A stretch of DNA of 64,000 bases, taken from NCBI RefSeq assembly GCF_000317615.1, contig NC_019780.1, positions 1,323,840 through 1,387,839 on the forward strand, given 5' to 3'. Under the pieces are notes generated by a model that saw only the letters and a program-made list of their open reading frames with translations, had not been told where the DNA came from and made no database searches. Within the stretch, counting starts at the first letter, position 1. Each line of letters starts with the position of its first letter. The stretch comes from Dactylococcopsis salina PCC 8305. GTDB taxonomy: Bacteria; Cyanobacteriota; Cyanobacteriia; Cyanobacteriales; Rubidibacteraceae. Positions 32,493 to 41,421 of this stretch are shown piece after piece. The position numbers were made by a program, and so were the translations under genes.

Positions 32493-34211
32493 TTAAAATA
32501 AAAAATATCGTTGTGTCATCGGTAGAGTCGTCGCGGGTTCACAAGTTAGGAGTTGACCATCGGCTCGAACTTCGTAAGTTTCTGGATCAACTTCAATATT
32601 AGGGAGTGATTCATTGAGTTTCAGATCAGCTTTCCCAATATTGCGGGTATTACTCACGGCTGCTAAGGTTTTATTTAAGCCCAATTGTTCCCCAATGTTA
32701 GCCTCCATTGCTGCTTGAGACACAAAGGTTATGCTGGTGCTGTTAACTGCCTTTCCGTAACTACCAAACATGGGACGCATCGCGATCGGTTGGGGGGTGG
32801 GAATACTAGCATTAGCATCTCCCATTTGAGCATAAGCAATCGCACCTCCTTTGATCACTATTTCAGGTTTCACCCCAAAACAACTGGGTTTCCATAAACA
32901 CAAATCCGCTAGTTTTCCTGCTTCAATTGAACCCACCTGATGGGCTATTCCGTGCATGATTGCCGAGTTAATCGTATATTTTGCGATATACCGTTTCGCC
33001 CGAAAATTATCATGGGTGGCATCGGGGTTTTCGGTAGAAGGAAGTAAACCGCGCTGAACTTTCATTTTGTGGGCGGTTTGCCAAGTGCGAATAATGTTTT
33101 CTCCCACACGCCCCATTGCTTGGGAATCAGACGCGATCGCGCTAAATGCCCCCAAATCGTGCAAAATATCTTCGGCGGCAATGGTTTCCCGACGAATGCG
33201 AGATTCTGCAAAGGCAACATCTTCGGGAATATTGCGATCTAAATGGTGACACACCATCAACATATCTAAATGTTCTTCTAGGGTGTTGCTAGTATAAGGG
33301 CGAGTGGGATTAGTCGAGGAAGGTAACACATTTGCCAGACCACAAACTTTAATAATATCAGGGGCATGACCGCCACCAGCGCCTTCTGTGTGGTAAGTGT
33401 GAATGGCGCGATCCTTAAAAGCCTGAATTGTCTCTTCTACAAATCCGGCTTCGTTTAGGGTGTCGGTATGAATGGCAACTTGTACATCGTACCGATCGGC
33501 GACTGAGAGACAAGTATCGATCGCGGCGGGGGTGGTTCCCCAATCTTCATGGAGTTTTAAGCCCATCGCCCCTGCAATTAACTGTTCTTCTAGTCCTTGG
33601 GGTTGAGAACTATTGCCTTTGCCAAAAAAGCCTAAATTTACGGGAAACGCCTCGGCAGCTTCTAGCATCCGGTGAAGATGCCATGATCCTGGGGTGCAAG
33701 TGGTGGCATTAGTTCCTGTTGCTGGTCCGGTTCCGCCACCAAACATCGTGGTAATCCCAGACGCGATCGCGGTTTCAATTAGTTGCGGACAGATAAAATG
33801 AATATGACTATCCACTCCCCCTGCGGTGAGAATCATTCCTTCCCCTGCGATCGCTTCGGTACTCGGACCGATGATAATATCTACCTGATCTTGAATATAG
33901 GGATTGCCAGCTTTACCAATTTTGAAGATGCGACCGTCTTTAATTCCTACATCCGCTTTCACAATTCCCCACCAATCGAGAATCAAAGCATTGGTAATCA
34001 CCGTATCCACCGCCCCTTCCTCGCGAGAAATGGGTGATTGTCCCATCCCATCGCGGATCACTTTTCCGCCGCCGAATTTAACTTCTTCCCCGTAGGTGGT
34101 GAAATCTTGTTCAACTTCAATGAATAATTCCGTATCTGCTAATCGCACCCGATCGCCTGTGGTGGGGCCAAAGGTTTCTGCGTAGGCTGACCGTTCCATG
34201 TAATAACTCAT
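32493..34211 (-). CDS. ureC: Urease alpha subunit
   Basis: Catalytic subunit of urease, a nickel enzyme that splits urea into ammonia and carbamate. 572 residues, normal length. Nickel and catalytic residues visible: [18 protein letters not shown] (carbamylated Lys), [21 protein letters not shown], the flap MVCHHLDRN with the active-site His, and ASDSQAMGR (Asp ligand). Last gene of the - strand order ureF-G-D-A-B-C. Starts at the MSYYMERS Met; no strong RBS. Confidence 0.97.
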   Translation of the reverse strand: MSYYMERSAYAETFGPTTGDRVRLADTELFIEVEQDFTTYGEEVKFGGGKVIRDGMGQSPISREEGAVDTVITNALILDWWGIVKADVGIKDGRIFKIGKAGNPYIQDQVDIIIGPSTEAIAGEGMILTAGGVDSHIHFICPQLIETAIASGITTMFGGGTGPATGTNATTCTPGSWHLHRMLEAAEAFPVNLGFFGKGNSSQPQGLEEQLIAGAMGLKLHEDWGTTPAAIDTCLSVADRYDVQVAIHTDTLNEAGFVEETIQAFKDRAIHTYHTEGAGGGHAPDIIKVCGLANVLPSSTNPTRPYTSNTLEEHLDMLMVCHHLDRNIPEDVAFAESRIRRETIAAEDILHDLGAFSAIASDSQAMGRVGENIIRTWQTAHKMKVQRGLLPSTENPDATHDNFRAKRYIAKYTINSAIMHGIAHQVGSIEAGKLADLCLWKPSCFGVKPEIVIKGGAIAYAQMGDANASIPTPQPIAMRPMFGSYGKAVNSTSITFVSQAAMEANIGEQLGLNKTLAAVSNTRNIGKADLKLNESLPNIEVDPETYEVRADGQLLTCEPATTLPMTQRYFLF

Positions 34212-34240
34212 AATTAATAATTGATTTTAACCAAGACTTC

Positions 34241-34555
34241 CTAAAGAGAATCAACCTTCCCATTAATTAAACCGCGAAAGCCGTAAATTTTTCGTTGTCC
34301 TGCGATCGTCACTAATTCCACTTCTTTTTCGTCTCCTGGTTCAAAGCGAATGGCAGTTCCGGCGGGAATATTTAAGCGCATTCCCTTGGTTGCTTCTCGA
34401 TCGAACCTTAATGCGGCATTAACTTCATAAAAATGGAAATGTGATCCCACTTGAATCGGGCGATCGCCGCTATTTCCCACCGTAACTCTAAGACATTGAC
34501 GACCTTGATTGAGTTCAATTTCCCCCGCTTGAATCTGCATTTCTCCTGGAATCAT
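34241..34555 (-). CDS. ureB: Urease beta subunit
   Basis: 104 residues, the usual size. Begins [16 protein letters not shown] and shows the family segments [20 protein letters not shown] and [20 protein letters not shown]. Packs with UreA and UreC in the (ABC)3 enzyme. Separated from ureA by 119 bases holding a repeat hairpin, and from ureC by 29 bases. Confidence 0.96.
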   Translation of the reverse strand: MIPGEMQIQAGEIELNQGRQCLRVTVGNSGDRPIQVGSHFHFYEVNAALRFDREATKGMRLNIPAGTAIRFEPGDEKEVELVTIAGQRKIYGFRGLINGKVDSL

Positions 34556-34569
34556 GCCTCAAATTCTCC

Positions 34570-34676
34570 TTATACCATTTTGAACAATTTGCGCTACATA
34601 ACGATCCCCCCTTTGCCCCCCTTAGTAAGGGGGGTTGGGGGGATCGAATGTAGCAAAACTCTTTGGATTTCATATT
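34570..34676. repeat. Family A-related hairpin element between ureA and ureB
   Basis: Begins TTATACCATTTTGAAC as in the family A tips. Contains long complementary arms TACATAACGATCCCCCC and GGGGGGATCGAATGTA around CTTAGTAAG. Right tip is decayed (TCATATTAC). It could lower ureB-ureC expression relative to ureA by mRNA folding or processing; that is inference. Confidence 0.7.
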
Positions 34677-34977
34677 ACATAATGGGATTATGAACCGTAA
34701 CTAATTTTGTGCCATCGGGAAAAGTTGCCTCAACTTGGACATCCTCAATCATTTCTGGAATGCCTTCCATAACATCATCACGAGAGAGTAACGTTTTGCC
34801 GTAACTCATTAAATCAGCAACCGATCGTCCTTCTCTTGCCCCTTCTAAAAGCCCTGCGGAAATATAAGCAACCGCTTCGGGATAGTTGAGTTTGAGTCCT
34901 TTTTCCTTCCGTCGTTCAGCGAGTAACGCAGCGGTAAAAATAGATAACTTATCTTTTTCTTGAGGTGAAAGTTGCAT
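34675..34977 (-). CDS. ureA: Urease gamma subunit
   Basis: 100 residues, standard size. Family segments: [60 protein letters not shown] and the end [10 protein letters not shown]. Non-catalytic structural subunit. The stop falls at the right tip of the repeat that separates it from ureB. Confidence 0.96.
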   Translation of the reverse strand: MQLSPQEKDKLSIFTAALLAERRKEKGLKLNYPEAVAYISAGLLEGAREGRSVADLMSYGKTLLSRDDVMEGIPEMIEDVQVEATFPDGTKLVTVHNPIM

Positions 34978-35004
34978 AGAAAAATTAATGAAAAAACTGC
35001 ATAA

Positions 35005-35838
35005 TCAAACTTGCCAAACCCGAGGAGTAACAGGGGTTTCTTTGCCGTCCCATTGACGTAATAATCGCCAAATATTAGTAAACCAGTTTATCACTTCCCC
35101 ACGAGAATTTCCCCGATAGCGACATAAAACTCCAGACATTAAAGCAGTCGTTCCAGCTTCGCCACTGGTTTCTGTCTCCTGCCATAAATTACGAATTTCT
35201 GTGATCTTTTCTGAAGAAAGCGGTTTTCCCACCCAAACCAATGTTCCCACTAAGGGATAGCCTCCTAAACCATGAGGACTTTTCCAGATTGCTTCTCCTG
35301 CAGGTAGCCAAGGAGAATCGACCCAGATTAACCGTCCATTTTGCCAAACTTCCGTGCGCGATCGCCAATTCCCTTGCAAAAACTGTTCTCCTCTAGCGGA
35401 ACGACCAAAGCGGAGAATCTCCCAGCTTAACCAAGTCGCAGTAGAAGCGAGATTAACTTGTAATTGTTGCTGATATTGGGAAGCATTAAAAACAATTGTT
35501 TCTCTGGGAAGATACTCTAAACAAGCGTTTTCTCCCACTTCCATATTGATCTGTTGCGATGCGGTTAAACCATTACTGCGATAAATTTTACTAGCGGCTG
35601 CGGTGGTAATGACAGCATGGGTACTCGGTTGTAACTGAATAGACTGGGAAAGTCGATCGTCGCCAACAATTCCCCCTGCGGTGTGCAGAATAGTCGTGTA
35701 ACAGATTGCTTTGCCTTGGGGGTAAAAAGGACGTTGCAGTTTATAGGGGGCTTGGCTATAAGACTGTATCGGCTGGGTTTTCTGATTTTGTTTGCTATAG
35801 GTGAGTTTAACCACACCATGCCAGGGAGAAGGGGTCAT
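35005..35838 (-). CDS. ureD: Urease accessory protein UreD
   Basis: 277 residues. Scaffold that binds apo-urease with UreF and UreG during nickel insertion. Seen: GKAICYTTILHTAGGIVGDD, HAVITTAAASKIYRS, YLPRETIVFNAS and FGRSARGE, all typical of UreD/UreH. Starts 6 bases after ureG and ends 27 bases before ureA. Confidence 0.94.
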   Translation of the reverse strand: MTPSPWHGVVKLTYSKQNQKTQPIQSYSQAPYKLQRPFYPQGKAICYTTILHTAGGIVGDDRLSQSIQLQPSTHAVITTAAASKIYRSNGLTASQQINMEVGENACLEYLPRETIVFNASQYQQQLQVNLASTATWLSWEILRFGRSARGEQFLQGNWRSRTEVWQNGRLIWVDSPWLPAGEAIWKSPHGLGGYPLVGTLVWVGKPLSSEKITEIRNLWQETETSGEAGTTALMSGVLCRYRGNSRGEVINWFTNIWRLLRQWDGKETPVTPRVWQV

Positions 35839-35844
35839 CGTCGG

Positions 35845-36465
35845 TTAAGAAAATTTAAGATGAGACACGATAAACTCTTGAACGGCGGTTAATCCGTCTT
35901 GGGTTTTTAAGTTGGTAAAGACAAACGGTTTATCGCCGCGCATTTTTTTTGCATCCCGTTCCATCACTGCTAAATCAGCACCCACATAGGGGGCTAAGTC
36001 AATTTTGTTAATCACTAATAAGTCCGATTTTGTAATCCCTGGCCCTCCTTTACGAGGAATTTTATCGCCAGCAGCGACATCAATCACATAAATTGTCAAA
36101 TCCACTAATTCAGGGCTAAACGTAGCCGCTAAGTTATCGCCCCCACTTTCCACAAAAAGTAAGTCAAGAGGATTAAATTGTTGTTCCAGTTGTTCAATGG
36201 CTGATAAATTGAGGCTGGCATCTTCTCGAATAGCTGTGTGCGGACAACCGCCAGTTTCTACCCCTAAAACGCGATCGCGCGGTAAAGCCTCTGATTTCAC
36301 TAAAAATTGGGCATCTTCTTGGGTATAAATATCATTAGTCACCACAGCCACTTGATAAGTATGTCGCAGGGTTTTACATAAAGCATCTAATAGGGCGGTT
36401 TTTCCTGAACCCACAGGGCCAGCGATTCCGAAGCGTAAGGTATTGATTGATGATTGTTTTTCCAT
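35845..36465 (-). CDS. ureG: Urease accessory GTPase UreG
   Basis: 206 residues. SIMIBI-class GTPase that powers nickel delivery. P-loop [23 protein letters not shown], the metal-binding [16 protein letters not shown] (Cys-Pro-His), [18 protein letters not shown], and [13 protein letters not shown] for guanine. The Met start is followed by [13 protein letters not shown]. Confidence 0.97.
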   Translation of the reverse strand: MEKQSSINTLRFGIAGPVGSGKTALLDALCKTLRHTYQVAVVTNDIYTQEDAQFLVKSEALPRDRVLGVETGGCPHTAIREDASLNLSAIEQLEQQFNPLDLLFVESGGDNLAATFSPELVDLTIYVIDVAAGDKIPRKGGPGITKSDLLVINKIDLAPYVGADLAVMERDAKKMRGDKPFVFTNLKTQDGLTAVQEFIVSHLKFS

Positions 36466-36479
36466 TGATTCAGTAAGAT

Positions 36480-37148
36480 TTAGCTACGAAACAGACGACT
36501 ATACTGGGTTTCATGTTGCATACTGGCTAAGGCTAATCCCCAGCTACAACTATAGAGATCGTCATCGGGAAGGGTGATGATCTCCCTTGTCGCGGTTTCA
36601 ATTTCAGGATGTAATTTTAATAATAATTGCTGTCCGTTGGTTTGACCAAGTGGAATTAATTTCACCCCAGCATTGATGAGATTAGTTGCCCAACTATGAA
36701 GATAACCCAAAATGGCGGCTTTTTCTTCGATTTGCCAGTGGGCGGCGGCAACTCCAAACGCGATCGCGCTATTATAGGGTTTTTCTATCATCTGCATTCC
36801 TGTTTTTAACTCAGAATCAGAATCTAAGGCGAGTAACAAACGGATCAGCGTATTTCCCATTTGCCAACTTTGTTCTCGCAATTCCGATGTTTCTTTAACG
36901 GCGCTTCCCCACTGATTCCAAGCGGTTAAAGTCTCTAATTCTTGATTTTGCCAACAACGATATCCCCGCAACATTAACGCCGCTTCAAGACGAATTGCGC
37001 CGTGAGAGAGTTCATTTTGTAGCCATTGTGATAATCCGTATTCTGTGGTGATTATTGCTTGATCAATGGCTGTTTCTAATCCTTCGGAGTAGTTGTATCC
37101 CCCGACTGGTAATGCTGAGTTATAAAGTTGAAGTAATTTAAGAAGCAC
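36480..37148 (-). CDS. ureF: Urease accessory protein UreF
   Basis: 222 residues, mostly helical. Typical UreF start ([27 protein letters not shown]), middle [11 protein letters not shown] and late [15 protein letters not shown]. Regulates UreG GTPase action in the UreDFG complex. First gene of the urease group. No ureE (nickel chaperone) lies in the window; it may be elsewhere. Confidence 0.92.
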   Translation of the reverse strand: MLLKLLQLYNSALPVGGYNYSEGLETAIDQAIITTEYGLSQWLQNELSHGAIRLEAALMLRGYRCWQNQELETLTAWNQWGSAVKETSELREQSWQMGNTLIRLLLALDSDSELKTGMQMIEKPYNSAIAFGVAAAHWQIEEKAAILGYLHSWATNLINAGVKLIPLGQTNGQQLLLKLHPEIETATREIITLPDDDLYSCSWGLALASMQHETQYSRLFRS

Positions 37149-37207
37149 AGAATTTCCGTTTGCTTAATGATGATAATAAGTAGGGTGGGCAAGGCAAACC
37201 CTACAAG

Positions 37208-37298
37208 TAGATAAAAAGTAGGTTGGGTAGAGACGTTCCATGGAACGTCTCTACGCGAAACCCAACACTAATTATAAGCAATTACCCGAACCTAATAT
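37208..37298. repeat. MITE-like element (family C), copy 2, left end lost
   Basis: Core GATAAAAAGTAGGTTGGG, palindrome AGACGTTCCATGGAACGTCT, then AAACCCAACAC, TATAAGCAATTACCCGAAC and right tip CTAATAT. The right tip runs into the antitoxin gene and gives it its stop codon. Confidence 0.7.
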
Positions 37299-37513
37299 AA
37301 TCCGTCACTAACTGTTATCTCTAAATCTGATACTTCTTCTAGGAAATCGGGATCACTTGACTGATCTCGATATGCTTCTGCTAACGCTTCCATGAAAGAC
37401 TTTTGCTTCTCATGCTGGAGAATCTTGTTGATGAAACTGCTACGATTGTTCGTTCGTTGATCTACGAAGTCAAGGATTTCATCATCCAAAGTAATGCTGA
37501 TCTTTTTGCTCAT
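37292..37513 (-). CDS. Ribbon-helix-helix antitoxin-like protein, orphan and probably truncated
   Basis: 73 residues. MSKKISITLDDEILDFVDQR is a classic MetJ/Arc-CopG type strand-helix start, with NRSSFINKILQHEKQKSF as the second helix. The acidic tail (DPDFLEEVSDLEIT) would neutralise a toxin. The family normally precedes a mazF-type toxin; none follows here. The stop TAG comes from the family C repeat tip (ATATTAGGTTCG inverted), so the C-terminus and any downstream toxin appear to have been lost. Confidence 0.75.
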   Translation of the reverse strand: MSKKISITLDDEILDFVDQRTNNRSSFINKILQHEKQKSFMEALAEAYRDQSSDPDFLEEVSDLEITVSDGLY

Positions 37514-37675
37514 GGGTTACGTCCTTAATCTATTGGCAGGATCAAGCTATCATGCCAAAGTGTCTTACCACATTGGCAACGGCTCTACCCACTTCTACGA
37601 GTTAGTGTTAGGAGGGCGAAAGTCAAAGCTAGTAATTAGTTGTTATTAATGGTTTGCCTTGCCCACCCTACAATG

Positions 37676-37945
37676 TTAATGACCCACCATCCAAGGACGA
37701 TGGCGCTTATGACTTTGATAACTCGGTTGTGTGGGTTCTTTCTCCCGTTTTTCTAATCGCGGTTCATCGGTTTGTCTGGCTTTTAAGAACGCACTCCCCG
37801 AACTGAGATTAAAATGGGGAACAGAAAAAATGCGTTGGGTTTCTTCCTCACAAGTCGGACAATTGGGGGCTGTATCCCGAAGCGCGATCGGGCGTAACGC
37901 TTCAAAAACGCCACAATTGCCACATTCAAATTCATATAAAGGCAT
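37676..37945 (-). CDS. fmdB: FmdB family zinc-ribbon protein
   Basis: 89 residues. Start MPLYEFECGNCGVFEALRP and CPTCEEE give the two Cys pairs of the FmdB/CxxC_CxxC_SSSS zinc ribbon. In methylotrophs FmdB regulates the adjacent formamidase. Here it lies 11 bases after fmdA on the same strand, so it is co-transcribed. Its direct role is unproven. Confidence 0.88.
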   Translation of the reverse strand: MPLYEFECGNCGVFEALRPIALRDTAPNCPTCEEETQRIFSVPHFNLSSGSAFLKARQTDEPRLEKREKEPTQPSYQSHKRHRPWMVGH

Positions 37946-37956
37946 TTAGCAACCTC

Positions 37957-39132
37957 CTAAACGGGTACAATATCCTGATCAAAAATCTCAGTGGGAATCG
38001 CCACCGTGCAGCAAACGTTAGGAATATCTACAATCCCACTGACGCGACCTTCTACGGGCGCACAACTCAACAATAAGTAAGCCTGTTCTCGGGTAAAACC
38101 AAACTTTGTCAGATACTCAATGGCATTTAAGCAAGCGCGACGGTAAGCAACGTGAGCATCCATATAATACTGTTTCCCATCAAATTCATCCACCGAAATC
38201 CCTTCAAACACTAAATACTCGGAATAACGAGGTTCAACTGGACCAGGCTTAAAAATGGGGTTGACCATGCCATATTTGTCCATTCCCCCTTTAATAATAT
38301 CCACATGGAGATCAATATAACCCGACATCTCGATCGCGCCGCAGAAGGTAATTTCTCCATCCCCCTGCGAGAAATGGATATCTCCCATAGATAGTTTCGC
38401 CCCATCCACATACACGGGGAAATAAATTTTTGACCCACGAGACAGGTTTTTAATGTCGCAGTTGCCACCATGTTCACGCGGCGGAACGGTTCTCGCCCCT
38501 TCTGCGGCCGCTTTTTCAAACTCCGACCCTTTCAACGTCCCTAAAACTGCATTTTCAGGATTCGGTAACGTTGCTAAAGGGGGAACGCGATCGGGATCAG
38601 TAGCCACTAATTCTCGTTCTCGCTTGTTCCATTTCGCTAACAATTCGTGAGAGGGCGCACAACCAATTAACCCAGGGTGAGTAATTCCTGCAAACCGTAC
38701 CCCTGGAATATGACGCGACTGAGTATAAATCCCTTGAAAATCCCAAATTGCCTTGTTAGCAGTGGGGAAATGTTCAGTTAAGAAACCGCCGCCATTTTCT
38801 TTGGCAAAAATGCCAGTAAAGCCCCATTCGTCACCTTGTAGCGCTCCAATATCGAGAATATCAACCACCAAGATATCCCCTGGTTTTGCTCCTTCCACTT
38901 CGATCGGTCCACTAAGGACATGAACCACACTTAAATCAATATCCCGAATATCATTGGGATTATCATCATTTTTAATTTGCCCATCTGTCCAATCTTTACA
39001 TTCAATGCGAAAAACTGACCCTGGTTTTACCGAAGCCACTGGCGGAATATCAGGATGCCAACGGTTATGTCCAGGCATTTCTTGATCTCGCATTGGTTTG
39101 GTTAAATCTACCTTAAAAAGTGTTTCTGGCAT
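37957..39132 (-). CDS. fmdA: Formamidase (FmdA/AmiF, acetamidase family)
   Basis: 391 residues. Hydrolyses formamide to formate and ammonia (EC 3.5.1.49 by family). Seen: start ETLFKVDLTKPMRDQEMPGH NRWHP, PGSVFRIECKDWTDGQIKN, LSGPIEVEGAKPGDILVVDI, GITHPGLIGCAPSH, RTVPPREHGGNCDIKNLSRG and the cysteine-rich end SCAPVEGRVSGIVDIPNVCC. Near urease and a urea transporter it fits nitrogen scavenging from small amides. A TATAAT lies at 39174-39179 (- strand). Confidence 0.93.
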   Translation of the reverse strand: MPETLFKVDLTKPMRDQEMPGHNRWHPDIPPVASVKPGSVFRIECKDWTDGQIKNDDNPNDIRDIDLSVVHVLSGPIEVEGAKPGDILVVDILDIGALQGDEWGFTGIFAKENGGGFLTEHFPTANKAIWDFQGIYTQSRHIPGVRFAGITHPGLIGCAPSHELLAKWNKRERELVATDPDRVPPLATLPNPENAVLGTLKGSEFEKAAAEGARTVPPREHGGNCDIKNLSRGSKIYFPVYVDGAKLSMGDIHFSQGDGEITFCGAIEMSGYIDLHVDIIKGGMDKYGMVNPIFKPGPVEPRYSEYLVFEGISVDEFDGKQYYMDAHVAYRRACLNAIEYLTKFGFTREQAYLLLSCAPVEGRVSGIVDIPNVCCTVAIPTEIFDQDIVPV

Positions 39133-39185
39133 GGTTTTTCCTCGCTGAAATGAAAGGCTTTATTAAGTTTCAAATTATACAAATC

Positions 39186-39215
39186 TTGACATTCATTTTG
39201 TAGATTTAATGTCAA
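39186..39215 (-). promoter_or_regulatory. Inverted repeat TTGACATT-N14-AATGTCAA upstream of fmdA
   Basis: Perfect 8-bp arms at 39186-39193 and 39208-39215. On the - strand it covers the -35 area of the TATAAT at 39174-39179, as a regulator site would. It does not match the NtcA consensus GTA-N8-TAC, so the binding protein is unknown. Confidence 0.4.
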
Positions 39216-39732
39216 TTTAAATACAGATTTTTAAATATAGATTTGCTCGTAATCAATTTGTTTAGTATCGTCATGATATATAGCAGTTCTATAATCTTAT
39301 GTAAAAAGTTGACTCATGGAATCCCCCCAGAATTGGGCCGGGGCGAAAAAATTACAAATCATCTGGGATTGCTATATACCTTTTACTTAAGAAGGCTTTG
39401 GGAGATATCACCTCTACTCAGGTTGGACAAGTTCGCGCGACCTGAACAAGTGAAGTCGCAGAACCAGAAATTTCACTGTCTCTAGACGTGGGAGTGTCAA
39501 TTGATTTGTGAATGAGTGAAATAATCAGTTGACTTTCTAATTAGTTTTTATAAACGATATTAAACTACTGATTGCTCTGATTTGGCATAAAAAAAATTAA
39601 TGACTTGAACAAAAACTGTTATCAATAAAAGCAAAAAAACACCTTTTTTTGTAAATCAAGATACAAAATGATAAACAACATTATAGATAGTATCGAAATA
39701 ATTCCAAAACTTAGATTAACCTCATTTTTACT
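39216..39732. other. Divergent intergenic region fmdA / binding-protein gene
   Basis: About 600 bases lie between the divergent fmdA and the binding-protein gene. AT-rich, with no credible gene (the short frames lack RBS and family features). An inexact dyad TGATT (39502-39506) and AATCA (39523-39527) resembles the TTGATT/AATCAA arms upstream of the LysR gene, a possible shared regulator site. No tRNA or riboswitch recognised. Confidence 0.4.
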
Positions 39733-41253
39733 ATGTTGAAAAAATCACACTGGCTCAAACCAAAAATAACAGTTTACTTCTTTCTGATTTCACTATTTTT
39801 TATAAGTTCTTGTTCTAGCACTACTGAGTCTGGTTCTAGTGAAGATGCAACTAATTCGGGAAACGAAAAAGTAATACGAATTTCTATTGGTACTCAAGAT
39901 CAGGTCATCAATACAGCAGTTGGAGGTGCTACAGTTCGGGAGAAAAAGCTTTTAGAAAAGCACTTACCGACAACTGGAAAATATGAAAATGTAGAGTATG
40001 AAATTGAATGGTCTAGCTACACATCAGGACCCCCAATCACTAATAAAATGATTGCAGGGCAAATTAATATTGGTTTAATGGGAGACTTCCCTACTGTTAT
40101 TAACTTGATAAAATTTCAAGAAGAAGGGGGTGATGTAGAGTCAGTTTACATTGGAACGCTTGCCCATAGTCCAAATGGAGCAGGGAATGCAGTAGTTGTT
40201 CCTAAAGGTAGTGAAGTAACATCCCTAGCTGATCTTAAAGGAAAAAGCGTTTCAGTTCCTTTTGGATCTGCCGCTCATGGAATGTTACTAAAAGCTCTCA
40301 AAGATAATGGAATCAATCCTCAAGAAGATGTGGAACTGATTTCCCAGTCTCCACCAGTTGGAGGGACGAGTTTACGTACAGGACAAATTGATGCCCACGC
40401 AGACTTTGTTCCCTTTGGTGAACTCTTTCCTTTTCGAGGCTTTGCCAAGAAGATTTTTGATGGTGCTCAAACCGGTGTTCCCACTTTACACGGTATTGTC
40501 GTTCGTTCCGATTTTGCAGACCAGTATCCTGAAATTGTCACTGCCTATATGAAAGCAATGCTGGAAGCAAATCAAATGTACCGGGAAAATCCAGAGGCAA
40601 TTTCAGGCGATATTGAAGAGTGGGCTGGCATTGAAAAAGAGGTTGTTTATATGTTTTTAGGTCCCTCTGGACTGCAAACGCTTGATCCGACAATTCGTGA
40701 AGTACATACAGAAGCACTAAAAAATAGTATCACCACTCTAACAGAACTAGGGAAAGTTAATAGAAGTGTTGATCCAGAAGATGTTACCCAGTGGATAGAT
40801 AACAGTTATCTGAAGCAAGCCATGAAAGAAATGGATCTCAGTCATGATCAGGTTCTTGAAACTGCCAATAGCTACGTGATTAGTGGTGAAGATGCACTGA
40901 CCAAAGAATCCATTGAGAATCCCAAAATGGCAGCTCAACTTTGGGTTAAAGGAGAAGAAAAAGTCATGAATTTTGCTTCTGTTTCCAATATGGTAAAAAT
41001 GTTACCTAAATTAAGAGAAGAAGGCAAAGTAGCTAGTGTCATGTTTGTTCATGACCGAGAAAAAGGCTGGAAACTTTTTGCAGAAAATTCCTATTATGTC
41101 AAAAATGGTGAAAAAGTCTCTGCTTTCCTGTTAGAAAAAGATGCTCAAGAATTTGCAGATGAATCTGGAAAAAAAGTAGCAGACTTCAAAGGAATTCAGC
41201 AAACCATTTATGCTCAAAATTCTGAGCAAGCAGCCTTAGCGCCTTCTAAGTAA
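39733..41253 (+). CDS. SsuA/TauA-type substrate-binding lipoprotein with NosL-like C-terminus
   Basis: 506 residues. Lipobox FISSC places it on the outer face of the inner membrane. Residues about 45-400 are an SBP of the nitrate/sulfonate/taurine class: RISIGTQDQ, INIGLMGDFPTVINL, GNAVVVPKGSEV, VSVPFGSAAHGMLLKAL and HGIVVRSDFADQYPEIV. The last 100 residues (VSNMVKMLPKLREEGKVASV ... NSYYVKNGEKVSAFLLEKDA, then EFADESGKKVADFKGI) resemble the NosL end. That domain is unusual on an SBP. First gene of the transporter; substrate likely a sulfonate or related sulfur compound by context. Confidence 0.85.
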   Translation: MLKKSHWLKPKITVYFFLISLFFISSCSSTTESGSSEDATNSGNEKVIRISIGTQDQVINTAVGGATVREKKLLEKHLPTTGKYENVEYEIEWSSYTSGPPITNKMIAGQINIGLMGDFPTVINLIKFQEEGGDVESVYIGTLAHSPNGAGNAVVVPKGSEVTSLADLKGKSVSVPFGSAAHGMLLKALKDNGINPQEDVELISQSPPVGGTSLRTGQIDAHADFVPFGELFPFRGFAKKIFDGAQTGVPTLHGIVVRSDFADQYPEIVTAYMKAMLEANQMYRENPEAISGDIEEWAGIEKEVVYMFLGPSGLQTLDPTIREVHTEALKNSITTLTELGKVNRSVDPEDVTQWIDNSYLKQAMKEMDLSHDQVLETANSYVISGEDALTKESIENPKMAAQLWVKGEEKVMNFASVSNMVKMLPKLREEGKVASVMFVHDREKGWKLFAENSYYVKNGEKVSAFLLEKDAQEFADESGKKVADFKGIQQTIYAQNSEQAALAPSK

Positions 41254-41348
41254 CTTAGTTCTAATTCAAAATTAGTTCATTCCCGAAGGCATAAAAGCAA
41301 CGCAGTTAAACATTAATTAACACACAGAATGCTGGCTGTACGAAAAGT

Positions 41349-41380
41349 CTTAGTAAGTGATATCGACAAAACTTACTAAG
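41349..41380 (+). terminator. Hairpin between binding-protein and permease genes
   Basis: Perfect 10-bp arms CTTAGTAAGT and ACTTACTAAG around 12 bases, followed 15 bases later by a T-rich run. It may partly end transcription so that the binding protein is made in excess of permease and ATPase. Confidence 0.5.
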
Positions 41381-41421
41381 CTCTCATTTCCCCTTTTTCT
41401 TCTTTCTTTGGAGTTATACTT

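Larger units (their letters stand above)
37180..37671. mobile_element. 492-bp cassette bounded by a 21-bp perfect inverted repeat
   Basis: Bases 37180-37200 (GTAGGGTGGGCAAGGCAAAC and one more C) recur as the exact reverse complement at 37651-37671. Between them lie a family C repeat copy and a lone antitoxin-like gene. No transposase is inside. A similar GTAGGGTGGGC sequence at 20841 shows that the end belongs to a dispersed repeat. It may be a non-autonomous element or two inverted repeat copies. Confidence 0.55.

Noticed and set aside
39243-39485. 80-codon + strand frame upstream of the binding-protein gene
   Set aside because: No start signal, no recognisable domain and atypical composition; treated as intergenic.
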